Assembly: GCF_900313035.1 (NCBI RefSeq)
Contig: NZ_OMPS01000026.1
Span: 62,001-126,000 of the forward strand
Direction: 5' to 3'
Source: Ruegeria sp. EL01
GTDB taxonomy: Bacteria; Pseudomonadota; Alphaproteobacteria; Rhodobacterales; Rhodobacteraceae
DNA: 64,000 nucleotides
Below, piece after piece: positions 36,149 to 45,196 of this stretch. Both the position numbers and the translations under genes were made by a program. Position 1 is the stretch's first letter. Every line of letters begins with the position of its first letter. The notes beneath the pieces were generated by a model. It was given only the letters and a program-made list of their open reading frames with translations. It ran no database searches and had not been told where the DNA came from.

Positions 36149-37532
36149 TCCCTTTGGGATCAAGCGCGGCCTTGATGGCCCGCATGGTGCAGAGCTTGAC
36201 CGGATCGCCGTAACGCTCCAGATCAGATGTTTTCAGACGTCCTATCCCGTGTTCCGCGCTGACGGACCCATCGAACGCATCCACAAGGTCATGCACAGCG
36301 GTTTTGACCAAGCTGCGTTCCTCTTCATACTCCGACCGGTTCTGACCTTTCGGGGGGAACACGTTGTAGTGCAGGTTCCCGTCCCCCAAATGACCAAAGC
36401 AATTGATCCGGAACGGGCCAAGCGCGCTCACCACGTCTGCGCCTTGCCGGATGAATTCAGGGATTCTTGAAATCGAAACCGAGATATCGTGGCTCGACAC
36501 CGATCCGATCAGACGATTGGCTTCGGGGATACACTCTCGCACCGCCCACAGATCGGCCCGCTGCGCTTCGCTTTGGGCGATGACCCCGTCGCTGACCAGT
36601 CCTTGCGCCTCGGCGCGTTCAAAAATGGCTGTAAGCGCTTCGGTAGGCGATAGGCCCTTTGGCAGCCCCAGTTCAATCAACACACACCAATCGGGTTTGA
36701 CCTCAAAGGGTTGGCGAACATTCGGCAAGACCTCGGTCAGGAAATCCAGCCCCTGCCGGTGGATCAATTCGAACGTACTAACAGTTTCCCCCACCTGATC
36801 GCGCGCAGCTGCGAGCAGATCAATCGCTGCCTCTGGTGACGGCACCTGAAATATTGCGGTCCCAACTGCGGCCGGACGCGGGAACAGTTTCAGCGCGGCG
36901 GCGGTTATGATCCCCAGCGTGCCTTCGGCCCCGATCAGCAGGTTGCGCAAGTCGTATCCGGTGTTGTCCTTGCGCAAACGGCTGAGGCCATGCCAGATCT
37001 GACCATCAGGCAACACAGCTTCCAGCCCAAGGCACAGGTCGCGCGCATTGCCATAGCGCAAGACATTCACCCCTCCTGCATTGGTAGACAGGTTGCCCCC
37101 GATCCGGCAGGACCCTTGCGCGGCCAAAGACAGCGGAAACAAGCGATCAGCCGCTTCGGCGGCATCCTGCACGTCGGACAGCACAGCACCCGCGTCGGCC
37201 ACCAGAACATTCTCGGTGGGATACACCGCCCGAATGGCGGTCATCCTTTCAAGCGAAATCAGCAGCGGTGCCGGGCCACTGGTCATCACCTGCCCACCGA
37301 CCAATCCCGTTCCCCCGCCGTAAGGCACCACCGGCACCTTTGCCGCAGATGCAAGGCGCACCAGCGCGGCAACGTCTTGCACATTGCGCGGCAGTGCCAG
37401 CAGACCGACATGGCCCGCAAACCGGCCCCGAGGCTCGGCAAGGTAGCGATCAGATACCGGGCGCAAAACATCATCGCCCAGTTCTGAGCGGATCAAGGCG
37501 GCAAGGCGGTCATCAGCGGGATTCAAAACCAT
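36117..37532 (-). CDS. FAD-binding oxidoreductase, GlcD/D-2-hydroxyacid dehydrogenase type
   Basis: Flavoprotein of 471 residues of the FAD_binding_4/FAD-oxidase_C family, which includes glycolate oxidase GlcD, D-lactate and D-2-hydroxyglutarate dehydrogenases. The FAD-binding segments [16 protein letters not shown] near residue 68 and [23 protein letters not shown] near residue 135 are clear, as is [23 protein letters not shown]. The C-terminal domain carries [14 protein letters not shown] and [11 protein letters not shown]. No GlcE/GlcF partners are adjacent, which favours a single-subunit dehydrogenase. Its 3' end overlaps the fasciclin remnant. Confidence 0.88.
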   Translation of the reverse strand: MVLNPADDRLAALIRSELGDDVLRPVSDRYLAEPRGRFAGHVGLLALPRNVQDVAALVRLASAAKVPVVPYGGGTGLVGGQVMTSGPAPLLISLERMTAIRAVYPTENVLVADAGAVLSDVQDAAEAADRLFPLSLAAQGSCRIGGNLSTNAGGVNVLRYGNARDLCLGLEAVLPDGQIWHGLSRLRKDNTGYDLRNLLIGAEGTLGIITAAALKLFPRPAAVGTAIFQVPSPEAAIDLLAAARDQVGETVSTFELIHRQGLDFLTEVLPNVRQPFEVKPDWCVLIELGLPKGLSPTEALTAIFERAEAQGLVSDGVIAQSEAQRADLWAVRECIPEANRLIGSVSSHDISVSISRIPEFIRQGADVVSALGPFRINCFGHLGDGNLHYNVFPPKGQNRSEYEEERSLVKTAVHDLVDAFDGSVSAEHGIGRLKTSDLERYGDPVKLCTMRAIKAALDPKGIMNPGAVLKG

Positions 37533-37570
37533 ACCCCTTCCTTGCCCAAGACACGCCCGGCCGACAAGCC

Positions 37571-38389
37571 CTATTCCAGCTCGATCAGATAGCGCGGCTC
37601 AAGCACAACGACAGTGGGCCGGTCTGGCAAGGTGCCGAGAGATACAGTGATTTCCGAAACCCCATCGCGTTCCACTGGAAAATCGTTGCGGATGTCGGCA
37701 AGAAATCGATCCAGAGAAAACCCTGAAAACCAGTGCATCGGAACAATGACCGAGCTTTTCAAGCGTTTCAGCACCGTGATCATTTCGGGCAGCGGCATGG
37801 TTGTGCCGCCATCCACAGCCGCCATCACCACGTCCAGCCGCCCCAGAGCGGCAAATTGTTTATCCGACGGAACATGGTGCAAATGGCCGAGATGCCCAAT
37901 GCACAGACCTTCGACCTCGAATACAAAGATCGAGTTACCACGCTCCTCAACCCCACCATAGGCTGATCGGATATCCGTCGGCACATTGCGCACCAGCATT
38001 TCACCCAGATCGAGGTGATGCTCTATCCCCTGCCCAAACTCTCCCCACCCCGGCAAAACATGCGGGATGGCCGGATCGGGGTGCGCCGTCCAGTGGGTGT
38101 CATGAGCATGGTTCATGGTGACGATGTCGGGGATCAGCTCCGCGCTGCCGATGAAGCCAGTGAAATCGGTCACGGCAGTCAGCCCACCTTGGGTCTGAAT
38201 CAGAAAGGATGCATGAGCGATATAGCTGATCCGAACGGAGTATTCAGGAACCGGATCACCCCACGCCGCCTTGTGCAGGTATTCAATCCCCGGTGCTGAA
38301 TCCGCGATGGCAACGCAATGGCTTGGCCGACGCTCCTGGGCCATAGCTCCGCCCCCGATCACCATCAATACCGCAACTATCCATCGCAT
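37571..38389 (-). CDS. exported metallo-beta-lactamase-fold protein
   Basis: Predicted periplasmic MBL-fold hydrolase of 272 residues. The signal peptide is MRWIVAVLMVIGGGAMA, ahead of QERRPSHC. Metal-site candidates are MNHAHDTHW near residue 92, IGHLGHLHH near residue 168 and VPMHWFSGF near residue 220, while SYIAHASFLIQTQGG is the beta-strand that opens the domain. This resembles the UlaG-like/RNase-Z-like 'Zn-dependent hydrolase of the beta-lactamase fold' group. The start is either ATG 38389 or ATG 38407; the first gives the cleaner signal peptide. Substrate unknown. Confidence 0.75.
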   Translation of the reverse strand: MRWIVAVLMVIGGGAMAQERRPSHCVAIADSAPGIEYLHKAAWGDPVPEYSVRISYIAHASFLIQTQGGLTAVTDFTGFIGSAELIPDIVTMNHAHDTHWTAHPDPAIPHVLPGWGEFGQGIEHHLDLGEMLVRNVPTDIRSAYGGVEERGNSIFVFEVEGLCIGHLGHLHHVPSDKQFAALGRLDVVMAAVDGGTTMPLPEMITVLKRLKSSVIVPMHWFSGFSLDRFLADIRNDFPVERDGVSEITVSLGTLPDRPTVVVLEPRYLIELE

Positions 38390-38431
38390 AAGGCAAGTGT
38401 AGCGCATAGCGACTGTAAGTCATGTCCCTTG

Positions 38432-38460
38432 TTCATCTGGCCAAAAACATCCCGGGGGAG
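38432..38460 (-). repeat. CCAGATGAA-type intergenic element, copy D
   Basis: On the minus strand: CCCCCGGGATG, TTTTTGG, then CCAGATGAA. It lies 52 bases downstream of the end of the GNAT gene at 38512 and 43 bases before the MBL-fold gene start. It is the closest relative of copy B. Confidence 0.6.
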
Positions 38461-38511
38461 ATGCGGCTTGCCGCATCGGGGGCAGCGCGCCCAATAACCT
38501 TCGGACAGTGC

Positions 38512-39096
38512 CTACCCCGCGTCGGTGCGGCCCCGCCGGTCCGATCGCAGGCTGGCGTACAGAACATGCGTGCGCCACCGCCCGTTGATCTGCAGATACG
38601 ATTGTGCCACGCCTTCGTATTTGAATCCGGAACTCTCCAACAACCCGCGCGAGGCGGCGTTTTCGGGCAGACAGGCGGCCTCAATCCGGCTGAGGTCGAG
38701 GCGGGTGAACGCATGGTGCAACACCGCGCCAATGGCTTCGCGCATGTATCCCTGACGAGCAAAAGACTGACCTGTCCAATACCCTAATGTCCCGGCCTGC
38801 GCGGGCCCGCGGCGGACATTGTCCAGAGTGATCGCTCCCAGCAGCACATCATCGGACCGGCGAAACAGGAACAGCGGAATCGCTGTTCCGCTCGCGACCG
38901 AGCGCTGGGCCCAATAAACACGGTTGGTGAATGACTTGCGGGTCAGGTGATCCCTGGCCCAGATCGGCTCCCACGGGGTGAGATAGTCTTTGGACGACCG
39001 CCGCAATGCCGCCCAATCGTTGAAATCGGAATGCACCGGCGGGCGCAAGCTCAGGCGCTCGGTTTCGAGTTTCAGCTTGCGTCTGCCTAACAGCAT
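38512..39096 (-). CDS. GNAT acetyltransferase, RimJ/RimL type
   Basis: Acetyltransferase of 194 residues resembling RimJ/RimL enzymes that acetylate ribosomal proteins or other N-termini. LETERLSLRPPVHSDF opens the fold, LGAITLDNVRRG is the central strand, and LGYWTGQSFARQGYMREAIGAVLHHAF near residue 105 is the acetyl-CoA loop. IEAACLPENAASRGLLESSGF is the conserved C-terminal motif. The start overlaps the stop of the M16 peptidase gene by one base (TGATG), so both belong to the thrC-peptidase-acetyltransferase unit. Confidence 0.86.
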   Translation of the reverse strand: MLLGRRKLKLETERLSLRPPVHSDFNDWAALRRSSKDYLTPWEPIWARDHLTRKSFTNRVYWAQRSVASGTAIPLFLFRRSDDVLLGAITLDNVRRGPAQAGTLGYWTGQSFARQGYMREAIGAVLHHAFTRLDLSRIEAACLPENAASRGLLESSGFKYEGVAQSYLQINGRWRTHVLYASLRSDRRGRTDAG

Positions 39097-40358
39097 CACG
39101 CCGCGCGCCTCTCCTGCAATTCGGCCAGCGTAGGCGCGCCCGAGACCGGGCCATACAGCGCCAGTGCTGCCGGGGCCTGAACAGCCATATTTTCAGCAAA
39201 GGCGCGCACGTCTTCGGTGCAGACCGCGTTGATCTTGGACACCGTGTCTTCAAGCGAAGGCACCTGCCCCCAGATCTGCACCAGACGAGCCAGACGCTCG
39301 GCCCGGTTCGACGGGCTTTCCAGCCCCATCAGCATCCCGGCTTTCATCTGCGCGCGAGCGCGGGCGACCTCTTCTTCCGTCATGTCTTCGGCGGCGCGCT
39401 TCATCTCATCGATGGTGATGTTGGCCAACTCGCTGACCTGATCCGCGGACGTCCCCGCATAGATCGTTGTTGTGCCGGTATCGGCATAGGCGCCGGTTTG
39501 GGCAAAGATCGTATAGCAAAGCCCCCGCGTTTCACGGACTTCCTGAAACAGACGCGAGGACATGCCGCCGCCCAGCGCGGTCGAATAAATCTGCGCTGTG
39601 TAGATCGCATCGTCGCGATAGCCCGGGCTTTCCAGCGCCAGGGCGAAATGGGCCTGTTCCAGTTCTTTGTCCTGACGCGCTTCGCCACCCGTGAACCGAG
39701 CGGCCTCGGCGATCAGCCCCTTGCGTGGTTGAAGGTGACCGAACATCTCTTCGGCTGCTTTCATCAATGCGTCGTGATCCACAGCGCCTGCGGCGGACAA
39801 GATCATTTGTTCAGGGCCATAATGTTCCGCGACAAACCCCGACAGATCCTCTTTCGAAAACGCGCTGACTCGCTCGCTCGGGCCGAGAATAGTCCGGCCC
39901 AGAGGTTGGTCGTGATAACTCTGCTCTTGCAGCCAGTCAAAAATCACGTCGTCGGGCGTATCATAGGCCTGACCGATCTCCTGCAAGATCACGCCCCGTT
40001 CGACCTCAATCTCACGCGGATCAAAGATCGGGTTCAGGACGATATCACCGATGACATCCATCGCCAGCGCCACGTCGTCTTTCAAAACGCGCGCGTAATA
40101 AGCCGTCACCTCGCGCGAGGTATAGGCGTTGATATAGCCGCCCACATCCTCAATCGCTTCAGCGATTTGCAAAGCGGATCGCCGCTTGGTTCCCTTGAAG
40201 GCCATATGCTCAAGGAAATGGGCGATGCCGTTCTGTTCGATCCGCTCATTGCGCGCACCGGCGGTTACCCAGATACCGATGGCCGCTGATTGCAGTCCCG
40301 GCATATGTTCACTGACGATACGAAATCCGTTCTTCAGTTGGTCTTGTCTGACAGTCAC
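39096..40358 (-). CDS. M16 family zinc peptidase (mitochondrial processing peptidase-like)
   Basis: Zinc metallopeptidase of 420 residues, similar to the beta subunit of mitochondrial processing peptidase and to PqqL/YmxG. The inverted zinc motif HFLEH is in GIAHFLEHMAFKGTKRR near residue 46, and the distal Glu is expected in the helix around EIEVERGVILQEI near residue 120. The C-terminal domain has SRLFQEVRETRGLCYTIFAQ. Its start overlaps the thrC stop by four bases. It probably processes small peptides or signal remnants. Confidence 0.92.
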   Translation of the reverse strand: MTVRQDQLKNGFRIVSEHMPGLQSAAIGIWVTAGARNERIEQNGIAHFLEHMAFKGTKRRSALQIAEAIEDVGGYINAYTSREVTAYYARVLKDDVALAMDVIGDIVLNPIFDPREIEVERGVILQEIGQAYDTPDDVIFDWLQEQSYHDQPLGRTILGPSERVSAFSKEDLSGFVAEHYGPEQMILSAAGAVDHDALMKAAEEMFGHLQPRKGLIAEAARFTGGEARQDKELEQAHFALALESPGYRDDAIYTAQIYSTALGGGMSSRLFQEVRETRGLCYTIFAQTGAYADTGTTTIYAGTSADQVSELANITIDEMKRAAEDMTEEEVARARAQMKAGMLMGLESPSNRAERLARLVQIWGQVPSLEDTVSKINAVCTEDVRAFAENMAVQAPAALALYGPVSGAPTLAELQERRAA

Positions 40359-41743
40359 TCGGCGATATGCCCTTTGATATGATCCTCGAGGATGCCCAGA
40401 TCATTTGCAATGCGGGTCACCCGTTCCGGACGTTCATACAGATCAGACATGCGAGAGGGAAGAGGCGGATGTACGCTGCTGGCCTGCTCGACCGCAGCCG
40501 GGAATTTCGCGGGATGCGCGGTGGCCAACGTGATCATTGGAACGTCAGCCGTGCGGTGATCCTCGGCCACTTTGATCCCGACAGCGGTGTGTGGGCAAAC
40601 CAGTTCTACGCTGTTGGCTAACGTGGATTTGATCGTCACAAGAGTTTCCTCTTCGGACACCCGTCCGGAATCGAAACTCTCGCTCAGGGCTTGCATCGCG
40701 CCTTGGCTGACGTTGAATCCACCCTGTTTCAATTCATCCATCAACTGCGCAACAGCTGCTCCGTCCTCGCCATAGGCATAAAACAGCGCGCGTTCAAAAT
40801 TCGAGCTGACCTGGATATCCATCGACGGGCTGATCGAGGGGATGGTATCGCCCTTGAAATACCCCTGCCCCGACAGGCAGCGATGCAGGATGTCGTTCTG
40901 GTTTGTCGCAACCACCAGACGGTCAATCGGCAAGCCCATGCGCTTGGCAAGGTAGCCTGCAAAGACATCCCCGAAGTTTCCGGTAGGCACGGTAAAGCTG
41001 ACCTTGCGATGCGGTGCACCCAAGCTGACGGCAGCAGAGAAGTAGTACACGATCTGCGCCAGCACCCGGGCGAAATTGATCGAGTTCACCCCGGCGAGTT
41101 TCACGCCATCGCGGAAATCGAAGTCGTTGAACATGTCTTTCAAGGCGGCCTGACAATCGTCGAAATCACCATCAACCGCCAGTGCGTGTACGTTGCTGTC
41201 GGCGGGCGTCGTCATCTGGCGGCGCTGCACCTCGGATACGCGGCCGTGGGGGTACAGGATGAACACATCCACAGCGTCCAAGCCCCGGAACGCCTCAATC
41301 GCGGCCGAGCCGGTGTCACCGCTGGTTGCGCCGACGATGGTCACGCGATCCCCGCGCCGCTTCAGGGCCACCTGAAACAGTTGACCGATCAACTGCATGG
41401 CAAAATCCTTGAAGGCTAGTGTCGGCCCATGAAACAGCTCCAGCAGGAAGTGGTTCTCGTTCAACTGCTTCAGCGGCGCACGGGCATCGTGGTCAAAGCC
41501 TTCATAGGCTCGCGCGATGATCTCCTTGAACTCCTCCTCCGCAAAAGATCCGCTCACATACGGCCACATCACCCGAAAGGCGATGTCCTCGTAGGACAGA
41601 CCGGCCAAGGCAGCGATCTCGTCTTGTGACATCACTGGGATTTCGGCGGGGACATACAGGCCACCGTCGCGGGCCAGCCCGGTCAGCATCGCTTCTTCAA
41701 AGCTCAGTTCGGGCGCTTGCCCACGGGTCGAGATGTATTTCAT
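40355..41743 (-). CDS. thrC: threonine synthase
   Basis: Converts phosphohomoserine to threonine with PLP. The 462-residue protein is of the long class: MKYISTRGQAPELSFEEAML start, LFHGPTLAFKDFAMQLIGQ near residue 110 with the PLP Lys, VGATSGDTGSAAIEAFRG near residue 142, and VPTGNFGDVFAGYLAKRMG near residue 245. It overlaps both neighbours by four bases (SURF1 upstream, M16 peptidase downstream), so the unit is translationally coupled. Confidence 0.96.
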   Translation of the reverse strand: MKYISTRGQAPELSFEEAMLTGLARDGGLYVPAEIPVMSQDEIAALAGLSYEDIAFRVMWPYVSGSFAEEEFKEIIARAYEGFDHDARAPLKQLNENHFLLELFHGPTLAFKDFAMQLIGQLFQVALKRRGDRVTIVGATSGDTGSAAIEAFRGLDAVDVFILYPHGRVSEVQRRQMTTPADSNVHALAVDGDFDDCQAALKDMFNDFDFRDGVKLAGVNSINFARVLAQIVYYFSAAVSLGAPHRKVSFTVPTGNFGDVFAGYLAKRMGLPIDRLVVATNQNDILHRCLSGQGYFKGDTIPSISPSMDIQVSSNFERALFYAYGEDGAAVAQLMDELKQGGFNVSQGAMQALSESFDSGRVSEEETLVTIKSTLANSVELVCPHTAVGIKVAEDHRTADVPMITLATAHPAKFPAAVEQASSVHPPLPSRMSDLYERPERVTRIANDLGILEDHIKGHIAE

Positions 41744-42417
41744 TGCGTTTCACTCTCAGACGGGGCGCGGCTGCGCCACAGAAAATACCCGGTCATTGCG
41801 GCCCAGACCAGAGCCAGACCAAACCAGGTCACCGCGTATTGCAGGTGGTCGTTCGGAATGCCTGCTGTAACGACAGGCAACGGGGTGATTTCGGGGTCGG
41901 TTTGCGAACGTGCGATCAACAACACTGGCTCGGTTCCTAGGCTATCGGCCAAAGCAGGGACGTCGCGGGCAAACCAGATGTTTTCATCCGTATCCGGCTC
42001 GGGCGTATAGCTGTCGATCTCATCCGGCCAATGCAGATTGCCTGTGATTTCCATCTCACCGACCTGACGCGCGGTTGACTTGGCCGTGGTCGGCACAAAG
42101 CCGCGGTCTATGAGAATCGTGCGGTTGCCCGACCTGAACGGGGCAATGATACGATATCCGGGACCAACCTGTTTGACCGAGACCAGAACATGGATTTCCC
42201 TCGGCAGCATCTCTCCGGCCATAGAAACCGGTAGATAACGATGCGCTTCAGGATCAATTGCGTCAGGCAGATTTGCCGGGTCCCCGGCGATACGGGTGTC
42301 GATATCCGCCAGCAAACCTTTTTTCCAATGCAAACGTTGCACCTGCCATGTGCCAAGCGACAGCAGGATCGCCAGGCCGGCAATTCCGAAGATCAGCAGG
42401 AACAGGATACGGCGCAT
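41740..42417 (-). CDS. SURF1 family cytochrome oxidase assembly protein
   Basis: Inner-membrane haem-a-handling assembly factor for aa3-type oxidase, 225 residues. The two membrane segments are at the ends (LFLLIFGIAGLAILLSLGTWQVQRL and YAVTWFGLALVWAAMTGYFLWR), with a periplasmic domain between them. GTWQVQRLHWK and ILIDRGFVPTTAK are family motifs. Start ATG 42417 (MRRILFLL) was chosen, because the upstream extension to 42513 is not family-like. It begins a unit with thrC and lies downstream of ctaE on the same strand, separated by two hairpins. Confidence 0.88.
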   Translation of the reverse strand: MRRILFLLIFGIAGLAILLSLGTWQVQRLHWKKGLLADIDTRIAGDPANLPDAIDPEAHRYLPVSMAGEMLPREIHVLVSVKQVGPGYRIIAPFRSGNRTILIDRGFVPTTAKSTARQVGEMEITGNLHWPDEIDSYTPEPDTDENIWFARDVPALADSLGTEPVLLIARSQTDPEITPLPVVTAGIPNDHLQYAVTWFGLALVWAAMTGYFLWRSRAPSESETQ

Positions 42418-42504
42418 TTCGAACCCGTGTTTGTTGCAGTTAGGCGTCAGAACCGGCGCCTTGTTAAAGTCTGCGCAGACGTAAATGCAACCGCGCAATT
42501 GTAT

Positions 42505-42524
42505 GGGGCGCAATCTTGCGCCCC
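42505..42524. other. perfect hairpin before SURF1
   Basis: GGGGCGCAA and TTGCGCCCC are nine-base arms with a two-base loop. There is no T-run on either side. It sits between the ctaE terminator and the SURF1 start and may affect processing or stability of the downstream message. Confidence 0.6.
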
Positions 42525-42533
42525 GGATAGAGA

Positions 42534-42559
42534 AAAAGCCGCCCCTTGAGGCGGCTTTT
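42534..42559. terminator. bidirectional terminator after ctaE
   Basis: AAAAGCCGCC (42534-42543) pairs perfectly with GGCGGCTTTT (42550-42559). The A and T runs at the two ends make it usable on both strands. It lies 23 bases beyond the ctaE stop codon. Confidence 0.85.
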
Positions 42560-42582
42560 GCAATTGGATAGCCTGACAGGCG

Positions 42583-43398
42583 TTACATCAACGGGGCCTG
42601 GCCCCAGATGTAGACGGCGAAGAACAGGAACAGCCAGACCACGTCCACAAAGTGCCAATACCAGGCAGCGGCTTCAAACCCGACGTGCTTTTCTGGCGTA
42701 AAGTCCCCACGCAGCGCCCGGATCAAGCAGACCGACAGGAAGATCGTTCCGATAAGGACGTGGAAACCGTGGAAACCGGTTGCCATGAAGAAGTTCGAAT
42801 AGAACTGATCATCACCAAATTTCCAGCCTTCATGGGCCAGCAATTCGTAATACTCAAACGCCTGCAGGGCGGTGAATGCGACCCCAAGGACAATACCGAT
42901 GGCCAAACCGTTGATCAGCGCCTTGCGATCATTGTCATGCACCAGCGCATGGTGTGCCCAGGTGATGGCACAACCCGAAAGCAGCAGGACCAGCGTGTTG
43001 ATCAAAGGCAGGTGGAACGGGTCGACCGCGTGAATATCCGGCTGGATGTATTCTGTGCCGGCATAGTCGTACATCGGATACATGCGATGTTTGAAGAACG
43101 ACCAGAACCAGGCAAAGAAGAACATTACTTCGGACATGACGAACAGGATGAACCCGTAGCGCAGGCCGATGCGGACAACCGGAGTGTGATCCCCCTGACG
43201 GCTCTCAACGACAACCTCAGACCACCAGGCGAACATGGTATAAAGCACGGCAATCAAGCCCGCCCAGAACATCCACGGAGTAACTCCGTGCATCCAAAGG
43301 ACGGCTCCGAACAGCATCACAAAGCCACCAACAGCGCCAATCAATGGCCAAATCGATGGGTTCAGAATATGGTAGTCATGGTCTTTAGCGTGTGCCAT
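42583..43398 (-). CDS. ctaE: cytochrome c oxidase subunit III
   Basis: Seven-helix subunit III of the aa3-type oxidase, 271 residues, inner membrane. The protein opens with [19 protein letters not shown], has [25 protein letters not shown] near residue 65, and ends with [18 protein letters not shown], a strongly conserved motif. [16 protein letters not shown] carries the conserved Glu of subunit III. The last gene of the ctaC-ctaB-small-ctaG-ctaE cluster, 22 bases after ctaG. Confidence 0.97.
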   Translation of the reverse strand: MAHAKDHDYHILNPSIWPLIGAVGGFVMLFGAVLWMHGVTPWMFWAGLIAVLYTMFAWWSEVVVESRQGDHTPVVRIGLRYGFILFVMSEVMFFFAWFWSFFKHRMYPMYDYAGTEYIQPDIHAVDPFHLPLINTLVLLLSGCAITWAHHALVHDNDRKALINGLAIGIVLGVAFTALQAFEYYELLAHEGWKFGDDQFYSNFFMATGFHGFHVLIGTIFLSVCLIRALRGDFTPEKHVGFEAAAWYWHFVDVVWLFLFFAVYIWGQAPLM

Positions 43399-43420
43399 CA
43401 GCGTCCCTCACCTACAGGCG

Positions 43421-43996
43421 TTAGTTCGTTTTTTTATCGGACTGCGCGTCAAGGGCGGCATAGCCCTCGGGCAGGTCAATTTCGTAGAATGTATACGACA
43501 GAGTGATCGTATGCACATATTTGGCTTCAAGATCTTCGACGATTTCAGGATCGACGAAGAAACTCACAGGCATCTCAACCCGTTCCCCCGGTTGCAGCAC
43601 CTGCTCTTCAAAGCAAAAACAAGCGATTTTTTCGAAGTACCCACCGGCCGAATATGGCGTCACGTTGTAGGATGCCTGTCCAGCAATGGGGCGGTCGGTC
43701 GGGTTGTAGGCCTCATAAAAAGCCAATCCGGTTTCACCAATGCGGACTTCCATCTCGCGGGCAACCGGTTTGAATTCCCAGGCCATATCCTTGGCTTTGG
43801 AGGCGTCAAAGCGAACGGTTACGGTCCGATCCAGAATGTCTTCGGGCGCGCTTTCGGCCACGCCGGTTGTGCCACCAAACCCGGTGACACGGCAGAACCA
43901 GTCGTAGAAGGGCACCGACGCCCAGGCCAGGCCGCCCATCAAGACAACCACGCCCACCGTTTGCGCAACAGTTTTCTGAGGACCGGTCAGTGCCAT
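43421..43996 (-). CDS. ctaG: cytochrome c oxidase assembly protein CtaG (Cox11)
   Basis: Copper-delivery protein for the CuB centre of subunit I, 191 residues. One N-terminal membrane segment (TVGVVVLMGGLAWASVPFYDWFCRVTGFGGTT) precedes a periplasmic Ig-like domain. YFEKIACFCFEEQVL near residue 125 carries the copper-binding C-x-C pair, and the F-C-R Cys near residue 35 is also typical of the family. Its ATG overlaps the stop of the preceding 53-residue gene by one base. Confidence 0.95.
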   Translation of the reverse strand: MALTGPQKTVAQTVGVVVLMGGLAWASVPFYDWFCRVTGFGGTTGVAESAPEDILDRTVTVRFDASKAKDMAWEFKPVAREMEVRIGETGLAFYEAYNPTDRPIAGQASYNVTPYSAGGYFEKIACFCFEEQVLQPGERVEMPVSFFVDPEIVEDLEAKYVHTITLSYTFYEIDLPEGYAALDAQSDKKTN

Positions 43997-44157
43997 CAGT
44001 TCTGAACCTCTTGCGGTGCCATTCCAAAATCGGTGCCCGAGACCTTAACGACCGTCAGGCCGAAAATAATCACGATGAATGCCGCCAATGTCAGCCCCAC
44101 GCCCAGATTACGTCCGAAACGGCGCTGATGCAGTTCGTGGCTTTTGCGCAAGCTCAT
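43996..44157 (-). CDS. small membrane protein between ctaB and ctaG
   Basis: A 53-residue gene. It begins MSLRKSHELHQRRFGRN, continues with one hydrophobic segment (NLGVGLTLAAFIVIIFGLTVV) and ends KVSGTDFGMAPQEVQN. GGGAGG lies six bases before the ATG. The start overlaps the ctaB stop (ATGA) and the stop overlaps the ctaG start (TGATG), so it is tightly coupled to both. In Paracoccus a small gene is known at the same place in the oxidase cluster. Probably a single-pass assembly or accessory subunit; its exact function is unknown. Confidence 0.85.
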   Translation of the reverse strand: MSLRKSHELHQRRFGRNLGVGLTLAAFIVIIFGLTVVKVSGTDFGMAPQEVQN

Positions 44158-45110
44158 GACCAGCCTCCCAATCCGTAGGGTTTCAGCAACGCTTCGATCA
44201 GGATCGCACCAAAATGCAGAAAGAGATAGAGCAACGACAACTTGAAGAAAGAGCGCTCGACCTTGAAGTTATCCGCTTCCGAGTCGGCTTCGGTCCGGCG
44301 CGAAATCTTCCAGGCTCCGCTTAGGAACAGCGCATTCAGGATCAGGGCGACCGTCAGATAGACTGGACCGCCGATGTTGGAGAATGCGGTGCCGACGGCC
44401 AGTATCGCAAGCAGGACAGTGTAGATCAGAATATGCGTCCGGGTTGCGCGTCGGCCATGCGTCACGGTCAGCATCGGCACGCCCGCATCGTCGTAATCCG
44501 ACCGCATGAACAGCGCCAGCGCCCAGAAATGCGGTGGCGTCCACATGAAGGTCAGGGCAAACATCAACCACGGCTCAAGTGGCATCGACCCTGTGGCTGC
44601 GACCCAGCCGATAACCGGCGGAAATGCCCCTGCAGCACCGCCAATCACGATGTTCTGCGGCGTCGATCGCTTCAGCCACATCGTGTAGACGACGACGTAA
44701 AAGAAAATCGTGAAAGCCAAAAACGCGCCAGCGATCCAGTTGGTCGCCAGCCCCAGCATGATCACGGATAAACCGGACAGCGCCAGCCCCAACGCCAGTG
44801 CTTCGCCTTCTTCAACCTTGCCAGAGGGAATCGGACGACCTTTGGTGCGCTTCATCACCTTGTCTATATCCGCGTCCCACCACATGTTCAGGGCGCCCGA
44901 GGCGCCACCACCAATCGCGATGAACAAAATAGCGCAGAACCCGACAAACGGGTGCACGGGAACCGGCGCGGCCAGCAGTCCGACCAGCGCCGTGAAGACA
45001 ACAAGCGACATCACGCGCGGCTTCAGCAAGGCGAAGTAATCGCCAAAGCTCGCCTCGTCCGCGCAGGGCTGCGCGGTTACGGTGCTGGCATTGATGCTTG
45101 CGTCGGTCAT
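44154..45110 (-). CDS. ctaB: protohaem IX farnesyltransferase
   Basis: Makes haem O from haem B by adding a farnesyl group, on the way to haem A for the oxidase. The 318-residue UbiA-type membrane protein has the prenyl-diphosphate motif NMWWDADIDKVMKRTKGRPIP near residue 75 (Asp-rich) and a second Asp-rich loop RSDYDDAGVPMLTVTHG near residue 205. LLKPRVMSLVVFTALVGLL is the conserved first helix. It overlaps the following small gene by four bases. Confidence 0.96.
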   Translation of the reverse strand: MTDASINASTVTAQPCADEASFGDYFALLKPRVMSLVVFTALVGLLAAPVPVHPFVGFCAILFIAIGGGASGALNMWWDADIDKVMKRTKGRPIPSGKVEEGEALALGLALSGLSVIMLGLATNWIAGAFLAFTIFFYVVVYTMWLKRSTPQNIVIGGAAGAFPPVIGWVAATGSMPLEPWLMFALTFMWTPPHFWALALFMRSDYDDAGVPMLTVTHGRRATRTHILIYTVLLAILAVGTAFSNIGGPVYLTVALILNALFLSGAWKISRRTEADSEADNFKVERSFFKLSLLYLFLHFGAILIEALLKPYGLGGWS

Positions 45111-45132
45111 TTCCGGTCCTTCTGGGGCGAAA

Positions 45133-45186
45133 GCCGCGCGAAACTCCGCGCAGCTTGCATCTTACGTCGAGCAGGCAGTCCCTGCC
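45133..45186 (-). other. two hairpins between ctaC and ctaB
   Basis: GCCGCGCG (45133-45140) pairs with CGCGCAGC (45147-45154) with one G-U pair, and GGCAG/CTGCC arms with a three-base loop lie at 45174-45186. Neither has a U-run on the minus strand. They may protect the ctaC message or lower downstream expression; inferred. Confidence 0.5.
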
Positions 45187-45196
45187 CTAGTCACTG

